From Baffinella frigidus (taxonomy: Eukaryota > Cryptophyceae > Cryptomonadales > Baffinellaceae), in the NCBI GenBank assembly GCA_026770585.1, contig MU646772.1, positions 196,295-210,546 on the forward strand: a DNA stretch of 14,252 nt, in the 5' to 3' direction. Below are positions 1 through 5,936 of the stretch, one piece after another (the first letter of the stretch is position 1; each line of letters opens with the position of its first letter). The translations under genes were made by a program, and so were the position numbers. The notes beneath the pieces are model-generated. The model ran no database searches. It had not been told where the DNA came from and was given only the letters and a program-made list of their open reading frames with translations.

Positions 1-41
1 AGAGAGAGAGAGAGAGGGAGGGAGAGGGAGAGAGAGGGAGG

Positions 42-72
<31 letters not shown>

Positions 73-110
73 AGAGAGAGGGAGGGAGGGAGAGAGAGAG
101 AGAGAGAGAA
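1..110. repeat. GA-rich microsatellite
   Basis: The first 110 bases are almost pure (AG)n mixed with GGGA and GGAG units on the plus strand. This is a simple purine-strand repeat that continues beyond the left edge of the window. No coding content. Confidence 0.97.
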
Positions 111-125
111 CTTCACTACCACGCG

Positions 126-325
126 TGTTCCTGCTCCGGCGTCAGAACCACCGCCTGTGCCACAGGGGAACTATCGTTAATTCATCGTATAGCACCACCG
201 CGGAAAGCTAGAGAGAGCGACCGTGCTCCTGTTCCAGAGTCAGAACTGTCGCCTGTGCCAACAGGGGAGAAGAGAAAAGATGGTGTCAATAAATTGTTCA
301 ACACGACCGCGACGAGCTAGAGGGC
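126..325. repeat. Imperfect tandem duplication, about 98-109 bp unit
   Basis: Two diverged head-to-tail copies are visible. GTCAGAAC occurs at 141 and 239, GCCTGTGCC at 153 and 251, ACAGGGG at 162 and 261, and ACCGCG followed by AGCTAGAG at 197 and 306. Spacing grows from 98 to 109 bases through small insertions in the second copy. I see no gene in it. Confidence 0.7.
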
Positions 326-400
326 GAGGTGAGACGAGACGTACGGGCGCCAACTCTGCTCTGGAAGACGGGTGGGATCTGCGGGTGGCGGGTTTCGAGC

Positions 401-570
401 ATGGTGGGTGGGCGTGCGGACGGTGCGTGGTCGCACCTCCCCCTAGGACCACGTTCGGGGCCTACGGATAGACCTACTGTAGGGTCCTAGGGGGGAACGA
501 GAAAATTTCTGGTGCTGAGGAAAGGGCGAGGGGCTCGCGGTGCGATGGTGGGTGGGCGTGGGACGGTGCC
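401..570. repeat. 25-bp direct repeat flanking a palindromic-element core
   Basis: ATGGTGGGTGGGCGTG occurs at 401-416 and 545-560, each followed by a near-identical GGACGGTGC segment. The pair brackets the element core at 437-502. It may be a local duplication made when the core was inserted or its ends were lost. It is too long and too distant from the core to be a simple target-site duplication. Confidence 0.65.
437..502 (+). mobile_element. Truncated palindromic element, core only
   Basis: The order of blocks (CCCCCTAGGACCAC, then a GGGGCCTA-like block, then CCTACTGTAGGGTCCTAGG) matches the interior of the full element at 14068-14188 over about 62 bases. The terminal repeats (TACAGGGGTACC and its partner) are absent, so this is an eroded copy. 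It overlaps the 3' end of the minus-strand gene that starts at 1282 and supplies its stop codon. Confidence 0.75.
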
Positions 571-1282
571 GCTTGCTGCGGCGGGCGGGCGGCAGCCAGG
601 TCCCGCTCGACGCGCTCCTCAATCATGTCGGCCATCGCGTCCCGGTCCGTCACCCCGCCCGCCGCGTACTCCTTCCTCGCCGCCGCCACCAGCCTGCAGC
701 GAGTGACCTAAGCCTGTCTGTTTCCCTTGTTCGTGGAGAGCGTCGGAGCCCATGGGTATAAGTTAACCTTTCAAGATATACCCTTGCGGAGCCCCTCTTG
801 GGAGGGTGTGGTTCAGGCCTGTGGGATATTGCTGGGCTCCCCTGCCGTGGATTCCCCCCGATGCCACCGCGCTTGCACAGAGATGGTGGAAGCGTGAGGG
901 TCTTGATCAGGCAGGCGACGCACCTGCGAGCCTCGTGGAGTCGCCCATCGTTCATCGCCCTCGCGGCGTCAGCCAGCTCGGCGTCGCCTGGCGCTGGGAT
1001 GCCCTCATTCTCGCTCTCTCTCCCCGCTGGTCCGGCCGCGCCCGCACTTGCCAGGAGACTCGCAACTGCGCAGCGCCACACGCCGCCGAACACCACGCTG
1101 CCGCGAGTCTGCTGAGCGGAGAAGGGGCGCTGCAAGCAGGATCCTTGCTTCGAGGCGCGGGCTGCGAGTGGCTGCAAGGAGAGGGGTGCGGGCAAGTGGA
1201 ACCCTGATGCCAGGAGGACTCCCGCGAGGAGAATGGCTGCGGTCAGCAGCCATCTACAGCGCGGAGTGGCCTGCCCCCGCAT
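474..1282 (-). CDS. Predicted plastid (possibly thylakoid-lumen) protein precursor, two exons
   Basis: Model: exon 1 is 1282-924, the intron is 923-694, and exon 2 is 693-474, giving about 192 residues. Residues 11-27 form a signal-peptide core (WLLTAAILLAGVLLASG), with likely cleavage before Phe28 (ASG/FHLPAP). This resembles the ASAFAP-type site of plastid preproteins in algae with complex red plastids. Residues 1-88 contain no Asp or Glu, whereas E/D are frequent from Glu89 on, a typical transit-peptide boundary. Residues 62-84 form a second, weaker hydrophobic stretch (ending LLASAGAAG) that could be a lumen-targeting signal. Residues 101-131 (DGRLHEARRL...ARKEYAAGG) resemble one TPR helix pair. 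The splice sites AG/GTGCGT and GCTGCAG/G restore frame in phase 2, and exon 2 continues the helical style (DAMADMIEERVERDL). The last residues (PPRTLQ) come from an element core, so the C-terminus may be truncated or further exons may exist. I do not recognise the family. Confidence 0.6.
694..923 (-). other. Predicted spliceosomal intron, 230 bp
   Basis: On the minus strand the donor is CTCGCAG/GTGCGT and the acceptor is CTCGCTGCAG/GCTG. Reading through instead gives a Pro/Arg-rich, poorly coding-like tail. Removing the intron joins two segments of similar GC-rich, Ala/Arg/Glu-rich coding style in one frame. This is an inference without transcript support. Confidence 0.55.
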
Positions 1283-1432
1283 CAGATCGGCGGCTTTGGA
1301 TGGGTGGGGACAAAATTGACAAAATTTTGACCATGAATTTCTAGAATTTGACCATTCTTTTCGGAGTTCCCCGAAATGAATGGTTTGGCCTTTATGTGCC
1401 TTTTCCTTTCGTGTGGTTAGGTTTTCCCCTCC

Positions 1433-1476
1433 GGGAGGGCGGCAGCCCTCCCTTCCCCGCGCCCCGGAGGGGCGCG
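1433..1476. other. Two adjacent GC-rich hairpins
   Basis: Hairpin 1 pairs GGGAGGGC (1433-1440) with GCCCTCCC (1445-1452) across the tetraloop GGCA. Hairpin 2 pairs CGCGCCCC (1458-1465) with GGGGCGCG (1469-1476) across GGA. Both stems are perfect 8-bp pairs, and a TTTTA tract follows. They resemble bacterial-style terminators, but in a nuclear setting the role is unknown. Confidence 0.6.
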
Positions 1477-1541
1477 ATTTTATGGGGGGCTTACTAGTGG
1501 CCCGATGGGGCGTCTACATCAGCAAGTTTCACGAGCGGCCG

Positions 1542-1709
1542 AAGTACTCTAGTTAGTGAACCCTCAAAAAATCAGTCATCCATCTACGAACAATCCCTTG
1601 AATTGTTTCTTCCAGCGGCAACCACCTTGGAGGGTCACAGGCTGTTCTTGGGCGTCTTCTGCAGCATGTTTCAGGATCGGCGCAAGTACTCTAGTTAGTC
1701 AGCCCTCAA
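1542..1709. repeat. 26-bp direct repeat, 142 bp apart
   Basis: AAGTACTCTAGTTAGT followed by a CCCTCAAA block occurs at 1542-1567 and 1684-1709, with two or three differences. The intervening sequence is not obviously repeated. Confidence 0.8.
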
Positions 1710-1830
1710 ATTGCAATTTGTCATTAATGAGGGTTCCACGCCCCCGCAAAGAAATGAATGGTTTGGCCAAAAGAAATGAATGGTTTGGCCTTTTCAAAAC
1801 CTAAAGGTCCTAATGGTAGTTAGCCCGTCC

Positions 1831-1904
1831 TAGGGCGTGACGCGTATGTTGCTACATGCACCCTTCCGGGTGCACTTGGGCTAGAGCCCCTATGTCACGT
1901 CCTA
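1831..1904. other. Three-arm foldable inverted-repeat unit, 74 bp
   Basis: An 11-bp closing stem pairs TAGGGCGTGAC (1831-1841) with GTCACGTCCTA (1894-1904), with one G-U pair. Inside are TGCACCC/GGGTGCA (1857-1863 with 1868-1874, loop TTCC), GGGC/GCCC (1878-1881 with 1886-1889), and a weak ATGT/ACAT pairing (1846-1849 with 1854-1857). It is close to tRNA size but lacks tRNA loop lengths and the T-loop consensus. It may be a structured RNA or a small transposable element, since its ends begin and finish with TA like the larger palindromic elements. Confidence 0.45.
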
Positions 1905-1987
1905 CCTCACCACGGGGCGTGCAGCGGTCGTGTTTGTCAACTTATTAAACCTCGCCTTTCCCCCCTAAATGATAGAAGGCTCTGCCG

Positions 1988-2050
1988 TGCAGATAAGTTG
2001 CAGTGTCCGCCTATGTTGGGAGCTCGAAGAACCTGGAGAACCTAAAGGAC
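1988..2050 (+). repeat. R2 dispersed repeat, 5'-truncated copy
   Basis: R2 is named here for a repeat of about 125 bp present some ten times in the window. This copy has only the 3' half: GTGTCCGCCTATGTTGGGAG, then CTCGAAGAACC and CCTAAAGGAC. Confidence 0.8.
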
Positions 2051-2345
2051 CGTGTGTGGGGGGTTCTGACGCGTGTGGAGGGCTCTGACGCGTTGGGGTC
2101 AGCTTTGACGAGTGTGGATTGGGTCTGATTGTCTCTGACGCATCTGGATTGGCTCTGACGCATTTTTCTAGCTCTGCCTCACTCGGGTCGACCGAATATT
2201 CTCAAGTTGCACTAAACGCTAAACACTAGACACTGGACACTTAACACTAAACACTAACTGAAGCGTGTGGGTAGGCATTGACGCGAGTGGGTGAGCTCTA
2301 ACGCGTGTGGATTGGCTCTGACTCTGACGCGTGTGACTTGCCCCT
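2050..2345 (+). repeat. Degenerate satellite (GGCTCTGACGCGTGTGGATT-like)
   Basis: A unit of about 20-21 bases built on CTCTGACGC and GTGTGGATTGG recurs with much drift at 2050-2170 and 2262-2345. It borders the CCCCTAA array on the left, and a diverged continuation lies on its right. Confidence 0.7.
2209..2259 (+). repeat. Short CACTAAA heptamer array
   Basis: Seven consecutive 7-base units are visible, mostly variants of CACTAAA (including CGCTAAA, CACTAGA and CACTTAA). The reverse complement TTTAGTG differs from TTTAGGG by one base, so this may be a decayed telomere-like array. Confidence 0.7.
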
Positions 2346-2523
2346 AACCCCTAACCCCTAACCCCTAACCCCCTAACCCCCCAACCCCTAACCCCTAACC
2401 CCTAACCCCTAACCCCTAACCCCTAACCCCTAACCCCTAACCCCTAACCCCTTACCCCTCAACCCTAACCCCTAACCCCTACCCCCTCACTCCTAACCCC
2501 TAACCCCTAACCCCTAACCCCCT
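2341..2523 (-). repeat. Interstitial telomere-like array, CCCCTAA heptamer (TTAGGGG on the minus strand)
   Basis: About 25 near-uniform CCCCTAA units run through this interval, with a few C insertions or substitutions near 2371-2385 and 2452-2490. The C-rich strand is on the plus strand, the orientation of a left chromosome end. The unit (TTAGGGG) differs from that of the large array at 7297 (TTTAGGG). Confidence 0.93.
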
Positions 2524-2655
2524 AACGTCACGCGTGAACGCTAATGCGGGTGGGCACTACAATGGGTCGGTGTTTGACAGTGCTAACGCGGGTGGGTGCT
2601 GACTAGGGTTGGTACCGACGCAACTGGGCTCTAACGCATGTGGATGGGCTAACAG
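2524..2655 (+). repeat. Degenerate satellite, right flank of the CCCCTAA array
   Basis: Words such as GCTAACGCGGGTGGG, GACGCAACTGGG and CTCTAACGCATGTGGATGGG echo the satellite at 2050-2345. The same satellite therefore lies on both sides of the telomere-like array. Confidence 0.55.
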
Positions 2656-2888
2656 AGAGGAGCAGACGGCGATTAGTCAAGTCCTTTAGACCTGCCGAAC
2701 ACACACGTAGACCGTCACATGGATAGGTGGGGTATGAGCCTGAGAGGAAGACGACATGTCGCATAAGTGTAAGCTAGGGACGTGCTGCCACGCAACTGTA
2801 GGTGGAGGCGAATCGCTAAGAGTAGCTGTACCTAGGTAGACCCTAACGGAGACGAGCCGCTCCCCATGTGTCTCTGCACAGCTACATT
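2656..2888. other. Unique sequence, no feature seen
   Basis: Only a minus-strand ORF of 78 codons crosses this stretch. Its composition is not coding-like and it has no recognisable motif. I see no gene here. Confidence 0.5.
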
Positions 2889-3140
2889 CTGTACAGCCTG
2901 GGGAAACCCCCTCCACATCCACTTTTTTCTCTCCCTTTTGCTGGCTTTTAGGGATCGAGCTGATTTACAGCATTTATGTAAAGCAACTCGATCAGGCTTT
3001 TTGGTGTCCTGCTACTGTTGTCCTCTGTCGATTGGATTGCCCTTAACTCTGCTGACTTCCATACATTTGGGGAAACCTCTACACACCCACCTGTGTCTCT
3101 CCCTTAACTTTGCTCATTTCCGTACATTAGGGGAAATCTC
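2889..3140 (+). repeat. Degenerate tandem repeat with 61-bp period
   Basis: ACATTTGGGGAAA (3063) and ACATTAGGGGAAA (3124) lie 61 bases apart. CTCCCTTAACTTTGCTCATT and GCCCTTAACTCTGCTGACTT precede them, and a more distant unit starts at 2893 (ACAGCCTGGGGAAACC followed by CTCTCCCTTTTGCTGG). The hairpin at 2953-2993 is inserted between the units. Confidence 0.65.
2953..2993 (+). other. Two-tier hairpin followed by a T5 tract
   Basis: GATCGAG (2953-2959) pairs with CTCGATC (2987-2993), and TTTAC (2964-2968) pairs with GTAAA (2978-2982), separated by a 4x4 internal loop (CTGA/GCAA). Five T residues follow at 2998-3002. It could be a small RNA end, a Pol III stop or a cruciform. No other evidence of function. 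Confidence 0.4.
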
Positions 3141-3239
3141 AACATTTGTTTGGTTTGACATCTGAGGTATCCGTGGTTGGAGCTCCTATGAGCTTAACGA
3201 TGGGATACCATATGGGCCTTCAGCCGACTTGCTTTATCC

Positions 3240-3261
3240 TGTGTGTGTGTGTGTGTGTGTT
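3240..3261. repeat. (TG)n microsatellite
   Basis: About ten to eleven uninterrupted TG units. Confidence 0.95.
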
Positions 3262-3310
3262 CAGAATCCGTCGTGGAACGCTGTCACATGCCCGATGAGG
3301 ATACCCTTTA

Positions 3311-3440
3311 GCCGGGTTTGCCGCGATCCTCAGTACAGGGGGGCTTCATGTGATCCGAAAGGAAGCATGGCTTTTCTGCAGAACAAGCTCCGGTGTCCGC
3401 CTATGTTGGGAGCTCGAAGAACCTAAAGGACTTAAAGGGC
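3311..3440 (+). repeat. R2 dispersed repeat, near full length
   Basis: Contains all recognised R2 blocks in order: GCCGGGTTTGCCGCGATCCT, then ATGTGATCCGAAAGGAAGCA, TTTCTGCAGAACAAG, TCCGCCTATGTTGGGAGCTC and ACCTAAAGGAC. Open frames through it give recurrent peptides (IRKEAW..., CWELEEPKGPKG-like) that are by-products of the repeat. Confidence 0.9.
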
Positions 3441-3472
3441 GTGTCGCGAAATTAAAATCTCGAGGACCTAAA

Positions 3473-3599
3473 GGTTTTTGCTGCGATCCTCTGCACCTGG
3501 GGGCTTGATGTGATTCGGAAGGAAGCATGGCCTTTCTGCAGAACAAGTTCCAGTTTCCGCCTATGTTGGGAGCTCGAAGGACCTCAAGGACCTAAAGGA
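3473..3599 (+). repeat. R2 dispersed repeat, near full length
   Basis: Direct repeat of the copy at 3311-3440, about 163 bases downstream. It ends in CTCAAGGACCTAAAGG, and a further ACCTAAAGGACCT word follows at 3619. Confidence 0.9.
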
Positions 3600-4266
3600 T
3601 CTGTGGCCTTTGTACAAGACCTAAAGGACCTATCGGCCCTGGACATTGTCAGATATCCGCGGGGTGATGTGACCATTTTCCGATACAAACCGAAGAAAGG
3701 GACCCAATAACAGTTCAAAGTGTTCCCCGCAGTCTGGTGAGTGCTGTGTACGAACGGAAAAGAGGACCCGGGCTCCGTGCGTACACAACGGGCAGCGTGC
3801 TCATGACTTCTCTCTAGGTCCTGCTTAGACACAGCCTCGGACCTCGGTGGGGGCGCATACATGGCGACCGTGTTGGTATTATTACAGGTCTTCTTCTCTA
3901 CAAGAAATCAATAGCCCGGCACTCATCGCTCCTGGCGCACCTGGGGCTCGACTCAAAAAGTACCGATTCCTGGGAAGGAAGGTTTGACACCGACGTCTCG
4001 AACATCAACAAGAGACATTGTTGCACTGTAAGATTGTTTGTCCAAAAACACTTCGAGTCTAGACCACCCTTGGTCGAGCCTCGGTCGGTGTCTGTTTTCC
4101 TAAGTTAGTGTGTGAGGGTTGACTGGCCAACCCGCAAATTTAGCGCACCCCCTGGTTCAAAATTGAGAACACGCAGGCCCCCAATACAAACCGGGAAACG
4201 AGTGTAAACCCTGGAATTTAAACAAAGGCCACGGTCAGCCTTGAGTGGGCGTGCCTCTTCATCGTG
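3600..4266. other. Intergenic, mostly unique sequence
   Basis: No gene is supported, and the ORFs present are short and overlap R2 edges. A loose inverted repeat pairs GACACCGAC (3986-3994) with GTCGGTGTC (4084-4092). A 6-bp hairpin (GGGTTG/CAACCC) lies at 4116-4133. Confidence 0.5.
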
Positions 4267-4386
4267 TACAGGGGTGACTCGAACATAAGGTCCCGCACCG
4301 CTCGAAGGGTGGTCCCAGGCCCAGAGGCATCGGCCTACTGTAGGCTCCTACGCCATGGTGGTCCGTATGTTCGAGTGACCCCTGTA
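4267..4386. mobile_element. Palindromic MITE-like element, type B ends
   Basis: 120 bp. The left end TACAGGGGTGACTCGAACAT and the reverse complement of the right end agree over about 24 bases with two or three mismatches. The interior shows the shared core in the same order as the other elements (GGTCCCAGG, GGCCTACTGTAGG, CTCCTA). Both ends start and finish with TA, compatible with a TA target duplication. It has no coding capacity, so it would be non-autonomous. Confidence 0.8.
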
Positions 4387-4420
4387 GCGCGGGGTCTCCC
4401 TAGGCGGACCCAGAGGACCC

Positions 4421-4541
4421 TACAGGGGTACCTCGCTCATATGAAACAGCCCCCCCCCTAGGACCGCCGTATGGCCCTAGACATAGGCCTACTGTAGGAT
4501 CCCAGGGTGAGGCACGTTCTTATGAGCGAGGTACCCCTGTA
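4421..4541. mobile_element. Palindromic MITE-like element, type A ends
   Basis: 121 bp. The terminal repeats TACAGGGGTACCTCGCTCAT match in inverted orientation over about 24 bases. The core contains CCCCCTAGGACC, GGCCCTAG and GGCCTACTGTAGG. The whole element is nearly self-complementary. It lies 34 bp downstream of the type B element. Confidence 0.9.
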
Positions 4542-4550
4542 CATGTACAC

Positions 4551-4654
4551 GACAGAGGTGACTCGCGTGGAGGGACACGCACCTGAGGGGTTCCTAGGCT
4601 CCTAGGAATGGGCCTACCGTAGGACCGTGTCCTTGTTCGCGAGTAACCTCTGTA
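4551..4654. mobile_element. Palindromic MITE-like element, type C ends
   Basis: 104 bp. The right end read inward is TACAGAGGTTACTCGCG, followed by AACAAGGACACG. The left end is GACAGAGGTGACTCGCG, followed by TGGAGGGACACG. The arms match in about 23 of 29 positions. The core GGGCCTACCGTAGGACC is shared with types A and B. The first left base is G instead of T. Confidence 0.75.
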
Positions 4655-4673
4655 TTTCGGATACACGAACCCG

Positions 4674-4703
4674 CAACCCCCCCCCCCTGGGACCACCGTA
4701 GGG
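4674..4703. mobile_element. Fragment of palindromic-element core
   Basis: A C-run followed by CTGGGACCACCGTAGGGG matches the left half of the core (CCCCTAGGACCACCGTAGGG). No intact ends are visible, so this is probably a decayed half element. Confidence 0.5.
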
Positions 4704-4762
4704 GTCATGAGGTGCTGCTTCGTGTTGTTCCATCTGGATCAAAGGCCATGCAGCGGATTTCG

Positions 4763-4857
4763 GAGAGATTTCTTGAATAACCCGGAGCTGGATAATCCAT
4801 ACACCCTACGGTAGGCAATACCGTAGGGACATAGGGGGGTTCCTGAGGACAAGGTAA
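4763..4857 (-). mobile_element. R3 inverted-repeat element, reverse copy, with possible 9-bp target duplication
   Basis: On the minus strand it reads CCGTTACCTTGTCC, AGGAACCCCCCTATGTCCCT, TACCGTAGGG and GGGTTATTCAAGAAAT, in the same order as the copies at 11294-11453 and 11897-12034. CGGATTTCG occurs directly outside both ends (4754-4762 and 4858-4866), a candidate target-site duplication. Confidence 0.65.
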
Positions 4858-4948
4858 CGGATTTCGAGGTGTGGCCACTCACTGCAAGGGGAAATCAAGG
4901 GATTGGATATCTGCCTCGGTTGGAGGTTACACAAGCATTGTCATATGG

Positions 4949-5533
4949 CTATCTGCACCCCTCCGCCCAAGTGACTTCGCCTCTCTGCATTCTGCCCTGT
5001 ATCTGCCGTCGTGAGAGGAAGAGAAGAGCAGAACAGAGCGAGGTCTTCGCTTGCGAACTTGAGTGTTGCATTCTTTTATTGACATGTGTCCACGAGCTGT
5101 TGCCGCTCCCACGTTGTAGCCTAAATCGTTCTCGGAACGTGTTCCCGGGCGTGACGTTCAGGGCGAGGAGGTTCGCATTTGCCTTGACGACGGCCGCGCG
5201 AGCAGCGCGGGACCGCATTCGGGCACGCTCCGCGGCTTCCTCCTCGTCGATCTTGCTTCTCGCCGCAAGAGCTTGCGCCCCGTCGCCCTGGACCTCCGGC
5301 TTCGTGCAGTGCACGGCCAGCACCGCACACGTCTTCTCTGACTCCCCCGATAATCTGTGGCGAGGCGATTTGGTTGATCGGCGAGGCGATTTGGTTCCGA
5401 GTGTGCTGGCGGAGACAGATTGGTGCGGTGAGCGCGCGGCGGTGGCGGCGGGCTTGGGGCATACAGCGACGTCACCGGCGTTGAAGGCGGGGGAGAAGTC
5501 GAACCATGACGTGCGGGTTGGCGTGTTGCCCAT
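4949..5533 (-). CDS. Predicted protein of unknown function, 194 residues
   Basis: I do not recognise the family. The start at 5533 has G at +4 (ATGGGC). Residues from about 63 to 135 look coding: strong third-position GC bias, then a charged helical stretch (SKIDEEEAAERARMRSRAAR) followed by AVVKANANLLALNVTPGN. The first 60 residues are Ser/Thr/Pro/Arg-rich and contain a 7-residue repeat (TKSPRRS/TKSPRHR), encoded by a 21-bp tandem repeat. This part may be a linker or contain an unresolved intron; a possible acceptor (CGCCACAG/A) lies near 5355. The final 60 residues are less coding-like. A plus-strand ORF (4869-5552) overlaps but has poorer composition. It is divergent from the predicted gene at 5937. 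Confidence 0.4.
   Translation of the reverse strand: MGNTPTRTSWFDFSPAFNAGDVAVCPKPAATAARSPHQSVSASTLGTKSPRRSTKSPRHRLSGESEKTCAVLAVHCTKPEVQGDGAQALAARSKIDEEEAAERARMRSRAARAAVVKANANLLALNVTPGNTFRERFRLQRGSGNSSWTHVNKRMQHSSSQAKTSLCSALLFLSRRQIQGRMQRGEVTWAEGCR
5359..5396. repeat. 21-bp tandem repeat
   Basis: GGCGAGGCGATTTGGTT occurs at 5359-5375 and again at 5380-5396. The 21-base period preserves reading frame and yields a repeated heptapeptide in the minus-strand gene. Confidence 0.9.
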
Positions 5534-5936
5534 GCTGCGCGGTCTCGCCTGATTGCTGACTTTCGGGGCTCGTCAGCGAGAGGGGGTTGGTTCAGGGGGA
5601 GATGGGGATTCAGTTTCCAGAAATAGATGACACTTTCAACTTGAAGAGGTTCGAGTAACACCTTTATGCACCTGTCCAGCCACACAAAAGTTTTTGATTA
5701 GTTTTTTATTCTCGGCAACGGCCGAGGAAAGAACATTTTTACGACAGGGGAATGTCAGCAACAGGCGGTTGTTGTGTGGTAAACTAGACAGGTGGTAGCA
5801 AAGATGACCGAAAAAAAACATTGAATTTGTACCACGAAAATCCGAGACCCGTCCCCTCGCCAAAAGAAAAAAAACATCGACCATCGGATTCGATGTCTAC
5901 ATCTCTGCCTCGCTCAACAGGGATACGAAAGGCACC
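5534..5936. promoter_or_regulatory. Intergenic region between two predicted divergent genes
   Basis: These 403 bases separate a minus-strand start (5533) from a plus-strand start (5937). They are clearly AT-richer than both neighbours, with A8 and T-rich tracts at 5690-5760 and 5812-5878. This fits a shared promoter region. A 7-bp hairpin (ACATCGA 5874-5880 with TCGATGT 5890-5896) lies 40 bases before the plus-strand start. No clear TATA box or initiator is recognised. Confidence 0.35.

Larger units (their letters stand above)
1373..1790. repeat. Three copies of an 18-bp word
   Basis: GAAATGAATGGTTTGGCC occurs identically at 1373-1390, 1751-1768 and 1773-1790. The last two are in tandem with a 22-base period. 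Function unknown. Confidence 0.85.
1283..1990. other. Non-coding region with short repeats
   Basis: No convincing gene. The stretch just upstream of the minus-strand start at 1282 is AT-richer, with a repeated AATTTGACCAT-like word (near 1322 and 1343), and could hold that gene's promoter. The remainder contains the small repeats and hairpins listed separately. ORFs here are short and lack coding-like composition. Confidence 0.5.

Noticed and set aside
650-923. Read-through C-terminal part of the minus-strand ORF from 1282
   Set aside because: Beyond the donor at 923 the translation becomes Pro/Arg/Gly-rich without pattern, while splicing to 693 continues the helical, acidic composition in frame.
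1831-1904. tRNA gene
   Set aside because: The size is right, but the closing stem is 11 bp, the loops are about 4 bases, no GTTCNANNC T-loop is present, and no 7-base anticodon loop can be formed.
2341-2523. Active chromosome end
   Set aside because: The array is internal, flanked on both sides by other sequence, and contains substitutions, so it is interstitial.
3346-3710. ORFs with recurrent IRKEAWPF and CWELE peptides
   Set aside because: They are translations of the R2 repeat in different frames. The same words appear at 9803-10000 and 13077-13406 on either strand.
4869-5552. Longest ORF of the window, plus strand, 227 codons
   Set aside because: It lies opposite the minus-strand frame at 4949-5533. 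Its Ala/Arg/Ser runs look like the antisense of a GC-rich coding strand, and its first third is Cys/Leu/Arg-rich without pattern. It cannot be fully excluded.
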